Source: Alligator mississippiensis (Eukaryota > Chordata > Crocodylia > Alligatoridae). From it: a stretch of 64,000 nucleotides of DNA. The position numbers were made by a program, and so were the translations under genes. The stretch spans positions 138,103,433-138,167,432 of the forward strand of contig NC_081824.1 of the NCBI RefSeq assembly GCF_030867095.1, written 5' to 3'. Positions within the stretch are counted from its first letter, which is position 1. Each line of letters opens with the position of its first letter. This document shows positions 20,735 to 32,510 of this stretch, in pieces. The notes below the pieces were generated by a model. The model saw only the letters and a list, made by a program, of their open reading frames with translations. It was not told the origin of the DNA and searched no databases.

Positions 20735-21650
20735 GGAGCATTGGTGATGCATAGGGGGTGCATGCGGGGGCATGTGCACCCCCTGAGCATGCCGGTGGTG
20801 TCTGTGGGTGGTTGCTGACCACTGGTCAGTGCTTGCCGCCCCTCCCTTTCCCCCTCCCCCCACCCTGCTGCCAACAGCGCAGCCGTACTTGCCTCTGCCA
20901 TGCTCCCACTACTGAGAGTGCTGCCGCCGCCTGCAGGAGCTTGCCGTGCCTCCCCCTCCCCCCCCCCCCAAGCCTCTGGGGGCACACGGCATTCATGCTT
21001 AGGAAGGAAATGATAAGAAATCATTATATTCCTTTCAAGGGTTTTCTAGTGCCTGCTCTCTTCTTTGATTGGTTTCTAGCCAAAAGCCTTCAAGAATGAA
21101 AGCTTAACCTGAAAAGGCTACCCTATGGATAATGTAGGATTGTCCTTGCCGCCTTCTAATTTATTTTACCCAGTCCATTTGGTACAAGTGTGAGGCATGG
21201 GTGACACGTAGGAGTTGCACACAGGTGCATGTGCACCCTCCTGAGTGTGGCGGTGCACCCCCTGTGGGCGGTCACCGCTCACCACCCCACCGCTATGCCG
21301 GTGGTATCTACAGGTAGCCCACAATCGCCCCTGGCCACTGCTGCTGCTGCTGGTGGTGCCTGCAGGTGGTTGCTGACCCCTGGTCAGCGCTCACCACTCC
21401 CCCCCCCACCACTGACAGTGCTGGTGGCATCTGCGGGAGCTCCCTGCTCACCACTGCTGTGCTCCCGCCACCGCTGCCGCACTCCTGCTGCGGCCAGCAT
21501 AGCCGTGCCCCCCAGCTGCTGGAGGCACGTGCCATTCATGGCATGAGGATTTCCATGGATTCACTGGTGCAATTGTTTCACAGTAAAATACAATAGTCTT
21601 GAATAGTAGGACAGTTCACTGCATTTACTCAAATCTAAGATGACCCCCCC
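20735..21650. repeat. GC-rich interspersed repeats with GTGCATGTGCACC motifs
   Basis: Two similar blocks start near 20755 (GGGGGTGCATGCGGGGG, CATGTGCACCCCCTGAG) and near 21215 (GGTGCATGTGCACCCTCCTG), each followed by CCGGTGGTGTCTGTGGGTGG-like text. A third related block lies at 23490-23600. They look like copies of one GC-rich repeat; no coding capacity is supported. The intervening 21000-21180 is unique-looking. Confidence 0.5.
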
Positions 21651-21652
21651 CC

Positions 21653-21726
21653 CCAATAATTAGATTCTATACATGGAAAATGTGTAAAGGTGTTATCATT
21701 TTCCATGTATAGAATCTAATTATTGG
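21653..21726. repeat. perfect 30-bp inverted repeat with 14-nt loop
   Basis: The arm 21653-21682 (CCAATAATTAGATTC...GAAAATG) is the exact reverse complement of 21697-21726, separated by 14 nt. A C-run precedes it. It would form a very stable hairpin. A related motif (CTAAGATGA) occurs on each side, at 21636 and 22072, so it may belong to a small non-autonomous transposon. Confidence 0.9.
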
Positions 21727-24700
21727 ATAGTTTTCTTTAATTCATCCCCCTCACTGCTGCAGGTGGTCAGGCGGTGGGGGGGGGGGGGGAGGCTGGTAGT
21801 GTGGGCAGGTCAAGCAGCTTGTCCCTTGCTTGTGCCTGTCCCCCTGCCTGCTCCCCGCTTTTCCTTCAGCCTCCTTTCTGCCCCCCCACCCTTCCTCCCA
21901 GTCTCTTTTTCCTGCTTCCCTCCCTTCAGGGGGAGATGGAGAGGCACAGAGGTGTTGGGGGGAGGCAAGCAGCATATGGCTATGGCCCCAAACCTGCGTA
22001 GGGGCTGGAGCCTGAGCCACAGCATCCACCTGCCCCCCTACCCCACTCCCCAATGCCCTCATATGCAATTCTAAGATGAGAGCCTCTTTCCACCATTATA
22101 ATGGGGAAAGAAAACCTCAACTTAGAATTGAATACATACATTAATAAATACTCAGCAAGAAAATTGTTCTTAGCCTCTTGGACCAATTTAAACAAGTCTG
22201 TTTTTTCTTTCCATTCCTGGGCTTTTATTCCTTTCAAACTCCTGAAGGTGAATAGTTCTTTCATCCCTTCATCCATCATATTACAATCTTTTAAGTTTTT
22301 CAAAGATCATTAGTACTTTTTTCAGAGACAATATGCCAGACAGTTAAAACATTGCTTTAAAAAAACCCTGCTTTAAATAAAAGGTTTAAGCAAAAATCTC
22401 AAGCTGCCCTCCCTTTCCCCCTTAGTCAGTACAGTACACCATTTTAAAGAGTAAGTCAGCTGCTGGGCTCCTGACTAACAAGCAGCATGACTTGTTAGAA
22501 GGGAATAGGTCTCCACGCCTATTAATATAAGTCACACTAATCAAGAACAGGGTGATTAGCTATGATGTAAAGAAATTCCTCTTAATTGATACAGTGTGAT
22601 TAGAACAAAGGACACAAGGTTACTGCAGAGATAAACCACAAAAACAGTCTGCTATAAATAGTTTGTTACCATTTAGAGCTTCCAAAAACACTGTGTGGAG
22701 GTTAGAGGAAGGTATTAAAGCCGGACTAGTTCCCATCCATATAGCCAGTGTGACTTGGGATTTTGCTGCTCTTTTGAGATGACTCCAGCCTTCTACTATT
22801 GCCCTAAAATTACCCCAACCCATCTATCTCTGTGCCAGATTACATACAGCAATTACTTTGTTCTTTTCTAGTTACCGCACTGAGATTTCTTCTTGAAAAG
22901 GCAGAAACTGGATTTTGCCAAATCATTGCTGGTTTGTACATATGCAGTGGGGCGTTCCCCTTGGGGTGAAGTTTAACTGCCTAGATCAAATCACATCAGG
23001 ATCTTTCAGGATAAATTGCACATGAAATTTAATAATTGATGCCTACTGTTTCTACCTTTACAGCTTATGGACGCTGCTGAAATGGGTGAGTCACGTTGTA
23101 ACCTTTTACTGACAAGCCTGAGCTTATGCTTTTATCATTCTCTCCCGCAGCTCCTTATTTATGTTACCTTGATGACTCAGAAATAGAAATCCAGCAGTAC
23201 TCTCAAGAGAATCTACAAAAAACTCTTGTGGGAAACATTCAATAAGGGTGAGGGTAGAAACAGACATGGACTTTTGCCTCCATGAAAATTTTTATGGTAG
23301 TGCAAAGAAACAGCTGTCCATACAATTGTCACAATTTGTGGCCAGAACAAAAATGGTATGAATTTGAGTCACTTTTTCATGGCCAAGACCTGTTGTCAAT
23401 AAGGCAGGAGAGCACGGGCAGCTCCAGGTACACAAGATTGGGTCCCTGAAGCCCCTGCCTGGGTTATCCTCTTGCAAAAATGCATAGGTGACTGGTAGGG
23501 GGGGCACAGGGGTGCACGTGCCCCTCCCTGACGGGGCCAGTGCCCCACCTGACGGCCGACACTGATGCTGTCAGTAGGGCTGGTACCCCCCTGACAGGGT
23601 TGGGGGCTTCTGTGTGTGCCTGCCCCCCCGATTCAGGAGGCACTAGTCACTCCTGCAAAAATGCACGTCTTGGAAATCTCCTGGCAGGGGTTTCCCTGGG
23701 CACATGGGTCCCAGTATGGAGGTACCAGGCCCCAGGAATTCCCTGGATCCAATGTTACCTTATGCTGGAACCCAAGCAACCCTATGCCTTCTTACCAGGA
23801 CCAGCATGGCCCCAAGCCTCTGTGAATCATATGTGGCATGGATCTGATGCAGGGCATAGCACGTAGGCATGGGGCTATGCAGGTCCCAGTGTGGAGGCAT
23901 AGGGCTGCATGGGTCCTGGTGTGGAGGCACAGGGCACTGGGGATTCCCTGGATCCCATGCCACCCTGCACCTCTGCGTCACTCCACAGTGGGACAGCAAG
24001 GAGGTGGCAGGCAGTGAAGGACTCAGGGAATCCCTGGGCAAAGGGAACATGTTGCCCATTGCCCCATGTTGATTCACTGCGCAGTGCAGAACAACAGGAA
24101 ATGTGTGTTGAACCCAGTGAAGCACTTCAGCTGTGGTGGGATGCATCATTTGGTGACATCTGTTTCTACTCTGAGATATACTATATAAATATAAGATGGT
24201 GGTGTATTAAATGGAAAAGACAAGTTATGCATTCTACCAATAACTGTATCCCCAGTTAAACTTTTAAATAGTTAGGAGAGAAGCAACTAGGGATAGGTAA
24301 GCTTCAAAGGCTTTTACACTAATGCATTTTTGTATGTTTTGGATTTGTTCCTGTATTTCTGGATTGCAAAACTGGGCCAGAAGCTTTCAAGCAGAGCCCC
24401 TCAGCTAAATCATACTGACACTTCTGTTTCTGGTTCTAGGTGGAACTGAGGCACAGGTGTGCATGGGCAGAAATGAGAAATTGCTTAAACAAAATGGTTC
24501 CACGTCACAAAGGACTACCTTTCAAGCCTCCTGGCTAGAGTAAGGGGGCAATGAAATGTTTTGTTTCACGTTTGACTGAGAAAGTTTCTGGTCTGTTCTT
24601 TCTTTATCCAAACTGGTTCACTCATCTCTGGAAACATCCCTGTCCATTCCATTGCGTGCAGTATTCTATGGCAGGCTGCTGAACCCTGGTTATCTCAGCC

Positions 24701-24857
24701 CCAGGTGACCAAAGTACATAGTCACTTAGTCATTCACTATGACCTAGGCCTACTGAAGGGTGTCTGAAGTGCAAGACAGAGCAAGGGTTTCCTCAAAGCT
24801 GCCTTGTAAAAGCAGAAGGAAGAGAAGAGCCTCCTTACAAGTGAAAAGATTTATGCG

Positions 24858-24858
<1 letters not shown>
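21727..24858. other. no gene recognised; GC-rich repeats at 21730-22070 and 23490-24080
   Basis: A G-run lies at 21776-21789. 23490-23600 resembles the GC-rich repeat at 20755. 23690-24010 repeats short GGTCCCAGTGTGGAGGCA-like units (23707, 23889, 23917), a small tandem-like array. Other sequence looks unique. Open frames here have no domain. Confidence 0.5.
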
Positions 24859-24859
<1 letters not shown>

Positions 24860-24952
<93 letters not shown>

Positions 24953-25006
24953 AGAGAGAGAGTGTGTGTGTGTGTGTGTACACACACACACACACACACA
25001 CACACA
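24860..25006. repeat. compound microsatellite (AC)n-(TATG)-(GT)n-(GA)n-(GT)n-(AC)n
   Basis: About 26 AC units lead through ATATGTATAT into about 14 GT units, then GA, GT and again AC units. The order AC then GT, and GT then AC, makes the tract palindromic at two points. The frames encoding Thr-His or Cys-Val repeats are artefacts of the repeat. Confidence 0.97.
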
Positions 25007-25190
25007 TCCCTCCCTGTCCTTCCTGCCCCTCTTCTGTTATTGGCCTTGGAAAAGCAAACAAACTCACCTTTTATCTTGTACCACAAGCATTTTATCTATA
25101 TGAAGCCTATATTGTAGGGGTTTATACAGTGGAGCAGATTGCCTCCCAACGGGATATGATTACTTCCTTCCTTTTTTTCTAATGTGCTGC

Positions 25191-25248
25191 TTTTCTTTTC
25201 TTTTCTTTTCTTTTCTTTTCTTTTCTTTTCTTTTCTTTTCTTTTCTTT
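25191..25248. repeat. (TTTTC)n pentanucleotide microsatellite
   Basis: About 11 consecutive TTTTC units form a polypyrimidine tract. Confidence 0.95.
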
Positions 25249-25513
25249 TTCTTACCTTCCTCTGCTCCTGCACTCCTGCTTCCCTCCCTTTTTGGCTTTT
25301 TGCTCCCATCTCCCCATTTTCTGTTTTCAGCCTATATATTCAGAGACCTTGTCCCAGTGTCGAGCACAGATCCTCTTGACTGCAAAATACAGGGGCTCCT
25401 TGGATTTAGTTATTTGTATTTGTTCTTAAAAACAGGATGGTAAAAATAGTCTAAAGGCCATGGAAATAACAATAAAAGAAAATGTAGTGCAGCATGTTGT
25501 TTTTTCTTGTTGC

Positions 25514-25642
25514 CAAAAGGTGGAAACCCTGTCAGTGGAAATTGACATTTCCCATGTCTCAGAGTTAACCTACAACTCATTAGGTCAACCCCGAGGCATG
25601 GGAAATGTCTGCTTCCACTGAGTGGTGTTGCCACCTTTTGGA
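25514..25642. repeat. imperfect inverted repeat, about 49-nt arms
   Basis: The text CCAAAAGGTGG...TTTCCCATGTCTC (25514-25562) is answered by its near reverse complement GAGGCATGGGAAATG...CCACCTTTTGG (25594-25642), with about 30 nt between. It is probably a small foldback element. Confidence 0.8.
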
Positions 25643-25800
25643 AAGAAAAGGAAAAAAGGCAGGAAGAAAAGGGAGGGGAGAGGGGGCAGGGGGGAGGGGG
25701 GAGGGCAGAGAGAGAGAGAGAAAGTGAGAAAGAGAGAAGGAGAAAATGGAAATGGAAGGAGAAAAGAAAAAGGGAGTGGGGAAAATCCCAAGAAACAGAA
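25643..25800. repeat. purine-rich (GA/GGA) low-complexity tract
   Basis: Nearly all bases are A or G, including (GA)6 at about 25711-25722 and many GGGGA runs. The - strand frames rich in Ser, Pro, Leu and Phe are artefacts of this bias. Confidence 0.9.
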
Positions 25801-26280
25801 CATGGGAATTGCCCAATTAGATACAATAAGAATCCATCTTCCCCAGTGAATATCTGACATGGGGTTTGTATCAGTTATATGAGATGAAGGTGGTACAAAT
25901 TCTGTGTTGTCAAATTTGGGATAATTCCCCCATATAGAGAGGCTTTATCCTTATCTCTGATATTTAGATATTGGTTTAAACCCTGAAACATGGGGGTCTG
26001 TGCATCAAAACTGTGTATAATAATGAATACTAACAAAAGTGGATATTCTTGTTAGCCATTTTGAAGTCCAGTATCTCTAAGAATATCATCTTGGTGAGTG
26101 CAATGTATTGTAATCCCGTACTATATAATTGGTTTATGGTAGACAAAGAAGCAGAAAGGCAAATCAAAAGGTCTTTTAGTATTTGTTTCAAGGCCATAAT
26201 TGCAGAAATTGTAGGTCATGGTTATTATTTATGTAGAGTTGAGAGTGAGCTAAGAGCTTAATTCAATATCTTCCATGTTT
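25801..26280. other. no gene recognised
   Basis: A/T-rich unique-looking DNA with a 70-codon open frame (26049-26261) of no recognised kind. Confidence 0.5.
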
Positions 26281-26495
26281 CAGTGGTGTTGGTTATTGCC
26301 ACATTGGTCTAAGGACGCAGGCAGACAAGGTTCTTTGGGTAAATGTGATATATTTTACTAGACCAACTAAATAGTTGGAAACATTGTTCTTTGCAGGCTT
26401 TTGGACACAAACACCCTTCTTCAGGCATTGGGAGAAACTATTTGTTTGGTCTAATAAAAGATAACACATTTACCCAAAGAACCTTGTCTGCATAA
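26281..26495. repeat. SINE-like repeat in foldback arrangement
   Basis: GCAGACAAGGTTCTTTGGGT at 26321 and its reverse complement ending at 26491 form arms of about 45 nt with a few mismatches. The family marker ACAAACACCCTTCTTCAGG lies between them. This is the family seen at 17586, here as two copies head to head. Confidence 0.75.
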
Positions 26496-26582
26496 GAGCT
26501 TAACAAACACAAAAGAAGCAGGAGGCTCAACCGCCTATGGCCTTGAGCCTTGTTTTGTCATTTACTCCTGGTCCAAGCGCTA

Positions 26583-26700
26583 TAAATTCATAGATATTAT
26601 AGACATTAGGGCCGGAAGGGACCTTGAAAGATTATCGAGTCCAGCCCCCTGCCCAAAGGGTAGGAAGTCAGCAGGGGTCATAGGATTCAGAATTTCCTAT
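26583..26700 (-). mobile_element. CR1 LINE 3' end fragment
   Basis: The + strand reads ATAGACATTAGGGCCGGAAG then GGACCTTGAAAG and GAGTCCAGCCCCCTGCCC. This is the reverse complement of the 3' terminal sequence of CR1-family elements, with the A/T-rich tail at 26583-26600. Confidence 0.8.
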
Positions 26701-26986
26701 CTTTTTACACCGTTTGTGGTTCTTGGGGATCTTTGCTTTCTAGAGTTGCATGTGACAAGCAGAAGTGCAGGGCAGTAGAGAACAAGGCCCATGCTCCTGG
26801 CCAAGCATGTTTACCCAGTTTACGTAATTTCACAGTATAAATTATGATACAAAGTTAGGAACCCAGCAGCATTAGGCTACTGGAAATTGGTCAGTGCAAT
26901 CTTTTGTGCTCCTGTCCCCCTGCAGGGGAAGGTGCAAACAGTACCACTGAGGGTTTGTGTAAAATGGGAAGGGGGACCCCTTAACT

Positions 26987-29112
26987 CAGGGATGGGCAAA
27001 ATATGGCCCACGGGCCAGATTTGGCCTGCCAGGCACTTTCATCTGGCCTGCAGCACCCTTCAACGAGTGGCATCCCGCCCATCCCTTCTCCCCATGGGGG
27101 TGGGAGCGAGGCATCCATGTGTACATCCCCCAACATACCCTATTGGGCCTCACTCCCACACTCATGGGAGGAAGAGCTCTGCCCAGCCAGCAGCTTCCAT
27201 GCAGGGCTCCTGCTGCAGGCAAAACCTGCTTGCTGGGGGCAGCAGGTAGGGAAGTGGTGGGGCTGCTGGGGGGGTGGAGTTGCAGCTGGGCAGAAGTGAG
27301 AGCACAGCATGGAGCCTGCACCCAGAAGGGCAGCAGGAGCATGGAGCTCAGCTGGGCAGGATGTGGGCGTGGGTGTGAGGCGGGGGGGGGTGTAGCCTTA
27401 TGGTGTGTAGCCCCAGGTGCTGGCAGCAGAAGCAGGCAGGGAGGTTAGGGTGCTCACGCCCAGCGCAGGCATGGCTCCGGCCAATGTTGTGTGGGGGGAA
27501 GGAGTGGAGCCTGCTCTATCGCTGGGGCTCCATGCTATGCATCTGCAGCTCCAGCACTCCTAGCGGGGGAAGCCCTGCAATGGAGCTTGCTGCTTCCCCC
27601 ACTCCCTGCCGCGCAGGTCCCTGCACTCTACTTCCCTACGGAGTCCAGTAAAGGGCTTCCCCACTGTGAGCGCAAAGCTGCAGGTGCGCAGCGCGTGGCC
27701 ATAGGCAGAGGGTGAAAAAGAATTTTGAGGGGGTCTGAGCATGTGTGCACATGCACATGCACCCCCCCTCCCCCGTCGGAAAGTCTTCAGGGGAGAGGGA
27801 GGGAGAAGGAATGGGGCTGGGGCTGGGCAGGGATCAGAAGGGCACAGAGCTGAGCTGGGGCTGGGATTGGAGCTGGGGCCCACTGCACCCATGTGGCTGC
27901 TCCCCAACCCAGCACTGGCCCTGGCTGCCTCCCTGGCCCCACACTTACCAGGGGGGCCTGGAGCAAGGCCAGTCTCATCTGCACTGCCGGGCCAGAGGGG
28001 ATGGAGCCCCCAGAACCCCAGCACCTGCCGCACCAGGCCCTGCACAGCTGGGGTGGGGCAGGGCATGGGAAAGAGTCGCAGGTTGTCTGGGGGGCGTGGG
28101 GAGGAGGTAGCAGTTCCCGCCACTGCACACATCCCTGGAGGCAAGGCGGGTGCATGCCCTTGATCTGTGTGGGGCAGGGCAGGCAGCCGCTGTGGGCTGG
28201 AGCCAGGGCAGTGTTGGGCTCTTCCTATTGGGGGGAGGGGGCTGTGTTACATTGGGGACAGGTGGCAGTGGTGCTGGGAGGGGGGTTGGGTGGGCTATGA
28301 CAAATCTTGGGGTGGCTGCAGCTGCCCCCCATGCCCGTAGCCTCCCTCCCAGTGCTGCCACTGCCTGCCCCCAGCAGAGCACAGCCCCCCTCCTCCACTG
28401 CTGGGAAAAGCCTGGCAAAGCCCTGGCCCTGGCTTCCTTGCAGCCCTACCACTGCCCCATTTCTGGGTGGGGCTAAGCCCTGTTAGCCCTCCCTTCCACT
28501 GCCTATGGCAGAGCCCCTGTGATAGAAGTGGCTGGGTAGGCTGCATGGGGTCCCTGCACCCCCCACCCTCCCTCACACCCCACACCCCCTCACTCTGACA
28601 CACAACCCCCATCAACATATACATACACCCCACATACCCTACTGCCCCCCTACAGAGCCATACTCTCTCACTGCCCCCACACTCCCATACCCCATTACAT
28701 ACACACACACTATAAAATACTGACACTTTATTTTTGAGTTTTTATGCAATCCCTTCTATATAAAGTACACAATCACAAGTCATGACAAATATTTTTTGTA
28801 ATAAAATTAAAATATATTAGATGTTTGATTTCTAGTATATGTGACTTATATGTGAGATGTGTTTCTAGTATATAAGATTTGGGGTTTTTTGTGGTTCTTA
28901 GATGGCACCCCCCCCCCTCCCAAAAGGAGTATGGCGGGGCAGCAAGGGGAGTGACTTCTGGTGACAAAGGTTAGGGGTTAGGGGGTAGGATTTCTGGTTC
29001 CAATGTGGTGAGTAGGGGGTAGGTGTGAAGGGGCAGGGCTATGTATGTGGCCCCCAACAGCTCACCAAAACTTGTTAAGTGGCCCTTCACCCAAAATAAT
29101 TGCCCACCCCTG
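26987..29112. mobile_element. hAT-type DNA transposon, 2.1 kb, perfect 8-bp target duplication
   Basis: The left terminus CAGGGATGGGCAAAATATGG and the right terminus (inverted) CAGGGGTGGGCAATTATTTT are inverted repeats. CCTTAACT is directly repeated at 26979-26986 and 29113-29120, an exact 8-bp duplication typical of hAT insertion. No transposase was recognised inside. The interior is largely GC-rich, with possible nested repeats (for example from about 27700), an A/T-rich part at 28700-28900 and a C-run at 28910. The same termini occur in the 187-bp element at 37493. Confidence 0.85.
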
Positions 29113-29334
29113 CCTTAACTCATGTGATAAACTGACCTTAGCAGGCAAAGTTTTTCTTGGGTGCAGTCAGGAAGCTGCAGATAGTTCTGGATCCAGGCAG
29201 AATGGTTGTAGAATCTATGTCTAAGTCTTGCCAGCCAGCTGTAATAGGAGTTGTCAAGTAGTGTGAAATGACTCTTACAGTGTCTTTTGACTTTTAACAG
29301 TCGCTTAGTTTAGAAAAATGGGCTGCCTATCGAG

Positions 29335-29645
29335 GTGTCTGTTAGCATTCTAATTAGAAATATGTCAGAGCAGACTCGATTAATCAAGCCTGCTATGCGT
29401 TCTGATTAGAATGCTCCAGCAACGCCTCTGTGTCATGTGTATTAAGCACCTCCGTGTTTCAAAATGGCCACAAGAATGGTTTAACTAAAACTTGTCAAAT
29501 GAGCTTCAGTTAAAGTGCCCCTGTGGCCATTTTAAAATGCAGAGTGAGGGGGATGCAGGGGTGGGGAGGCTTAATACACATGACAGTGAGCTGTTTTAAT
29601 TAGAGTGGTTGTCCAGGAATTGTTCTAATTAAAACACAACCACCC
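29335..29645. repeat. foldback repeat related to the element at 59237-60435
   Basis: The text GCAGACTCGATTAATCAAGC, and the hairpin AACTAAAACTTGTCAAATGA facing GAGCTTCAGTT, have close counterparts at 60352-60375 and 59371-59395. GCATTCTAATTAGA is inverted as TCTGATTAGAATGC within 70 bp, and AAAATGGCCAC is inverted as GTGGCCATTTT. It looks like a deleted, non-autonomous copy of the same family. Confidence 0.6.
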
Positions 29646-31465
29646 CCTTACCTCCCAGCATATGTATAGGTAGCCATAGTTTGTATCCACTCTTCTAAAT
29701 GGCTTTCATGTTTGGGTTCCTAAGTGCTGTTCTAGCTCTGTGAACCTTACATGTCTGCTTTTATTTCTGCTTTTATATATCCACCTCTCCCGTCTCTCAT
29801 CTGTGCTTTCTTCTTTCCTTTGCATTGCTGCTCTCCTCTTCCTCTCTCCTTCTTCCTTTATTTTCTCTTTCCCCTATCTTCAGTTACTTTCTCTGATTTT
29901 TTTTCTGTCCTTCCTCCCATTTTTCATCCAGTTTATCTCTCTGCTATTCCATCCCTCCTCTCTTCTCCCCCTTGCATCTCTCCAGATATCAAATATCACT
30001 GATTTGCATTGCGTGCACCATTACTTCCCTGAAATTTTGGTCCAGATCTTCTGCTAAAGAAATTTTCAAAGGATTCTTTCAGAGGTGAAAATATAGAGCA
30101 AAGATGAATGTTCTTGAAAGTGTTTTGTATTCGTGCATTAGAACAGCGGTGTTCTAGGAAGGTTTAGGAAATCTAAGAATTGCTTGCTGTAGAATAATAT
30201 TAATACACATTTTCATGTATCTTTCCTTTGGTGATTTTAGATACCTTTACCAATATTAAGTATCACAACATCCAGTGATGTAGGCAAGGGTTAATATATT
30301 ACTTTTAGATGAGTAAATGGAAGCAGAGAGAGTAAGCACTTAAGATTACTTGGACCTCCTCAATATAAGAGAATTGAACGAGTTGCACTGAACCAGTTTA
30401 AGATCTAATGATTAGTGGGAATGCACCCAACCACCCTGAAATACATTAGAAATCCTTGAATATTTGTCCTGCATGCATTCAAATATTAAATAATTTCTGT
30501 GCTTCTTACCCCACAGTGTGTTCTGGGAGATTTTACTGGGTCACTGATAGACTGCAGTACTAAAACAATGGAGGCTGAAGGAATTGATGTTCCAGCATTA
30601 TTTAGCCCTGTTGAAGCTCAGTTTAATAATAGGCATTAGACTCTTTGTAAACCACTCAAAACACTTTCTTGTGTAGGTGATGTGTTTCATCATTGTTTTT
30701 AGATGAAACAAATGTCACTGGTCATTTTCTGTGGCATAAACAAAGCCATTGAGAGAGAGTAGTAGAAGGGGTCCATGCATTTTGACCTCTGCTCTTGTAC
30801 TCCAACTACCGGATTTCATGTTCTCACCACCTACCTCTAATTTAAAAAAAAAAAAAGAGATAATAGTCTGGATTCTCAGCTAGTAGAAGTTGGCCTGATG
30901 AGTTTAAAGCTGGCAAATTCAAAACCAATAAAAACTTTTTCAGCCTGCACATACTGAGACCACAGAACTCATCGCAACTGGGCATCACTGGTATTCAACA
31001 TAGGGGAAAGGCATCAGACAGTTAAATGGCTAACTGTGAAGTCAACAGGTAATGGGACTTAGAATTTTGAAAGGTCTTGTGTTTGTTCTTGTCAGAGAAT
31101 TCAGGATACAAAGGAACCACATGAGCATGGTGCGATTCAAATAAGCACATACACTGAACATACATGATATAAAGGCTTACCTGTCCAGATACACTGCCTC
31201 TCTGGCAGGTTCCTGGTGATACAGTTTTGAAACAAACAGTAGAGAACTACTAGAGCACTCACACACTATTCCAAAGGATGGCAATCCTGTTATATTGCAT
31301 GTGGGATAACAAAACTTATGGCTCAGGGCTTGAGCATCATGTAAGAGAGATCAGATGCGACCTAGAACCAGGGGGTAGATTATTCCATTTTTACCCACTG
31401 AAGGGATCTGCCACCTTCCTCAGAAACACCAAGTGCTGGCTGCTGTCAGGGAGAGGGTGTGAGAC
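29646..31465. other. no gene recognised
   Basis: A pyrimidine-rich tract (29750-29980) produces the open frames there. A poly(A) run is at 30842-30855. No transposon ends or exon-like segments were recognised. Confidence 0.5.
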
Positions 31466-31468
31466 TAG

Positions 31469-32129
31469 GGGCGCATCTACACGTGCATTTAAGCATGACT
31501 AAATTTAATGCATACTAAAGTCAATCTCAAGTCCCTGAAGCCCTGCCATGTGCCCCTGTGGCCACAAGGGAGACCTCCAGGTTCTGGCCACATGACTGCC
31601 AGCACTTGGCAGCTATGCTGTAGCCAGAGCCAGATGCCAGCACCTGGTAGCCATCTGGGAAACTCTGATCCCTGGCCAGCCCCTTCCCTGCCCAGGAACC
31701 ATGTGCCAAGCACAGGTGAAGCACACGGCAGCTCCCTCCTTGCCCACCCCGCCTCCACACACCAGGGCTGCCCCTGCCGCTGCCTCTGCCAGCGATGCCC
31801 AGCACCCCGCTACTCCAGTCTGGCCCCTGCCAGTGATGACCAGCATCCCATGCTCCTGCTGGTCATGGTGCTGGCTCTAGTGGCTCCAGCAGGCCACCCC
31901 ACCCCACCCCTGCCCAGGCCCCAGGACAGCCACATACCTGCCAGCAGGGGCTAGGGCATAGGCTGCAGGAGGCCTTTCCTGACCCCCTCCTCCTGCATTT
32001 GCAGGTATCAAATTTAGGTGCAATTAGTCTAAGTTAATGCGCATTAAGGGCGCACACATGTAGATGTGCACTCTGAATGTGCATTAATTTAGACTAATGC
32101 GCATTAACACATCTTGTGTAGATACATCC
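31469..32129. mobile_element. non-autonomous TIR element (Harbinger-like), 661 bp
   Basis: The left end GGGCGCATCTACACGTGCAT and the right end, read inwards, GGATGTATCTACACAAGATG share the ATCTACAC core seen at the end of the Harbinger element at 20731. TAG flanks both ends (31466-31468, 32130-32132), a 3-bp duplication. Internal ATGCGCATTAA motifs are repeated near the right end. The GC-rich middle has chance frames only. Confidence 0.7.
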
Positions 32130-32425
32130 TAGGTGTCCCTAGAGTACCATCTCACATAGCTAGTTTCATCCATCACATTGCTGATTTAATTGATTTTTGT
32201 TTATACCAGCTGGTCCAGTAGCTCAAATCCCTTTGTTTTCCCTTCCTGTACACTATTACATTAAAAGAAACTAAGCCTGTTTGCCTCATGTAGTAACTTT
32301 CCAATTGCTGCTTCTGCTGTACAGTTTCCACTGAAAACTATGACTCCTAATGTTATTGTCAGAAACAACGTGACTAATAAATGTCACAGTGGCATCTCTT
32401 CTAAAATGCACAGATAGGTTTCCAT

Positions 32426-32510
32426 AGATTCGTAGATTCTAGGGTTGGAAGGGACCTCAACAAATCATTGAGTCTGACCCCCTGCCTAGTCAGGAAAGAG
32501 TGCTATCCAT
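32426..32510 (-). mobile_element. CR1 LINE 3' end fragment
   Basis: The + strand shows ATAGATTCGTAGATTCTAGG, then GTTGGAAGGGACCTC and TCTGACCCCCTGCCTAG. This is the reverse complement of a CR1 3' terminus, only about 85 bp long. Confidence 0.8.

Noticed and set aside
24750..25182. Open frames of repeated Thr-His or Cys-Val
   Set aside because: They are translations of the CA/GT microsatellite.
25182..25860. Ser/Phe/Leu-rich and Arg/Lys/Glu-rich open frames
   Set aside because: They follow from the TTTTC repeat and the purine tract, and have no independent evidence.
27560..28726. Open frames of 120-190 codons on both strands
   Set aside because: GC-rich interior of the hAT element at 26987; Pro/Gly-rich low-complexity translations without motifs.
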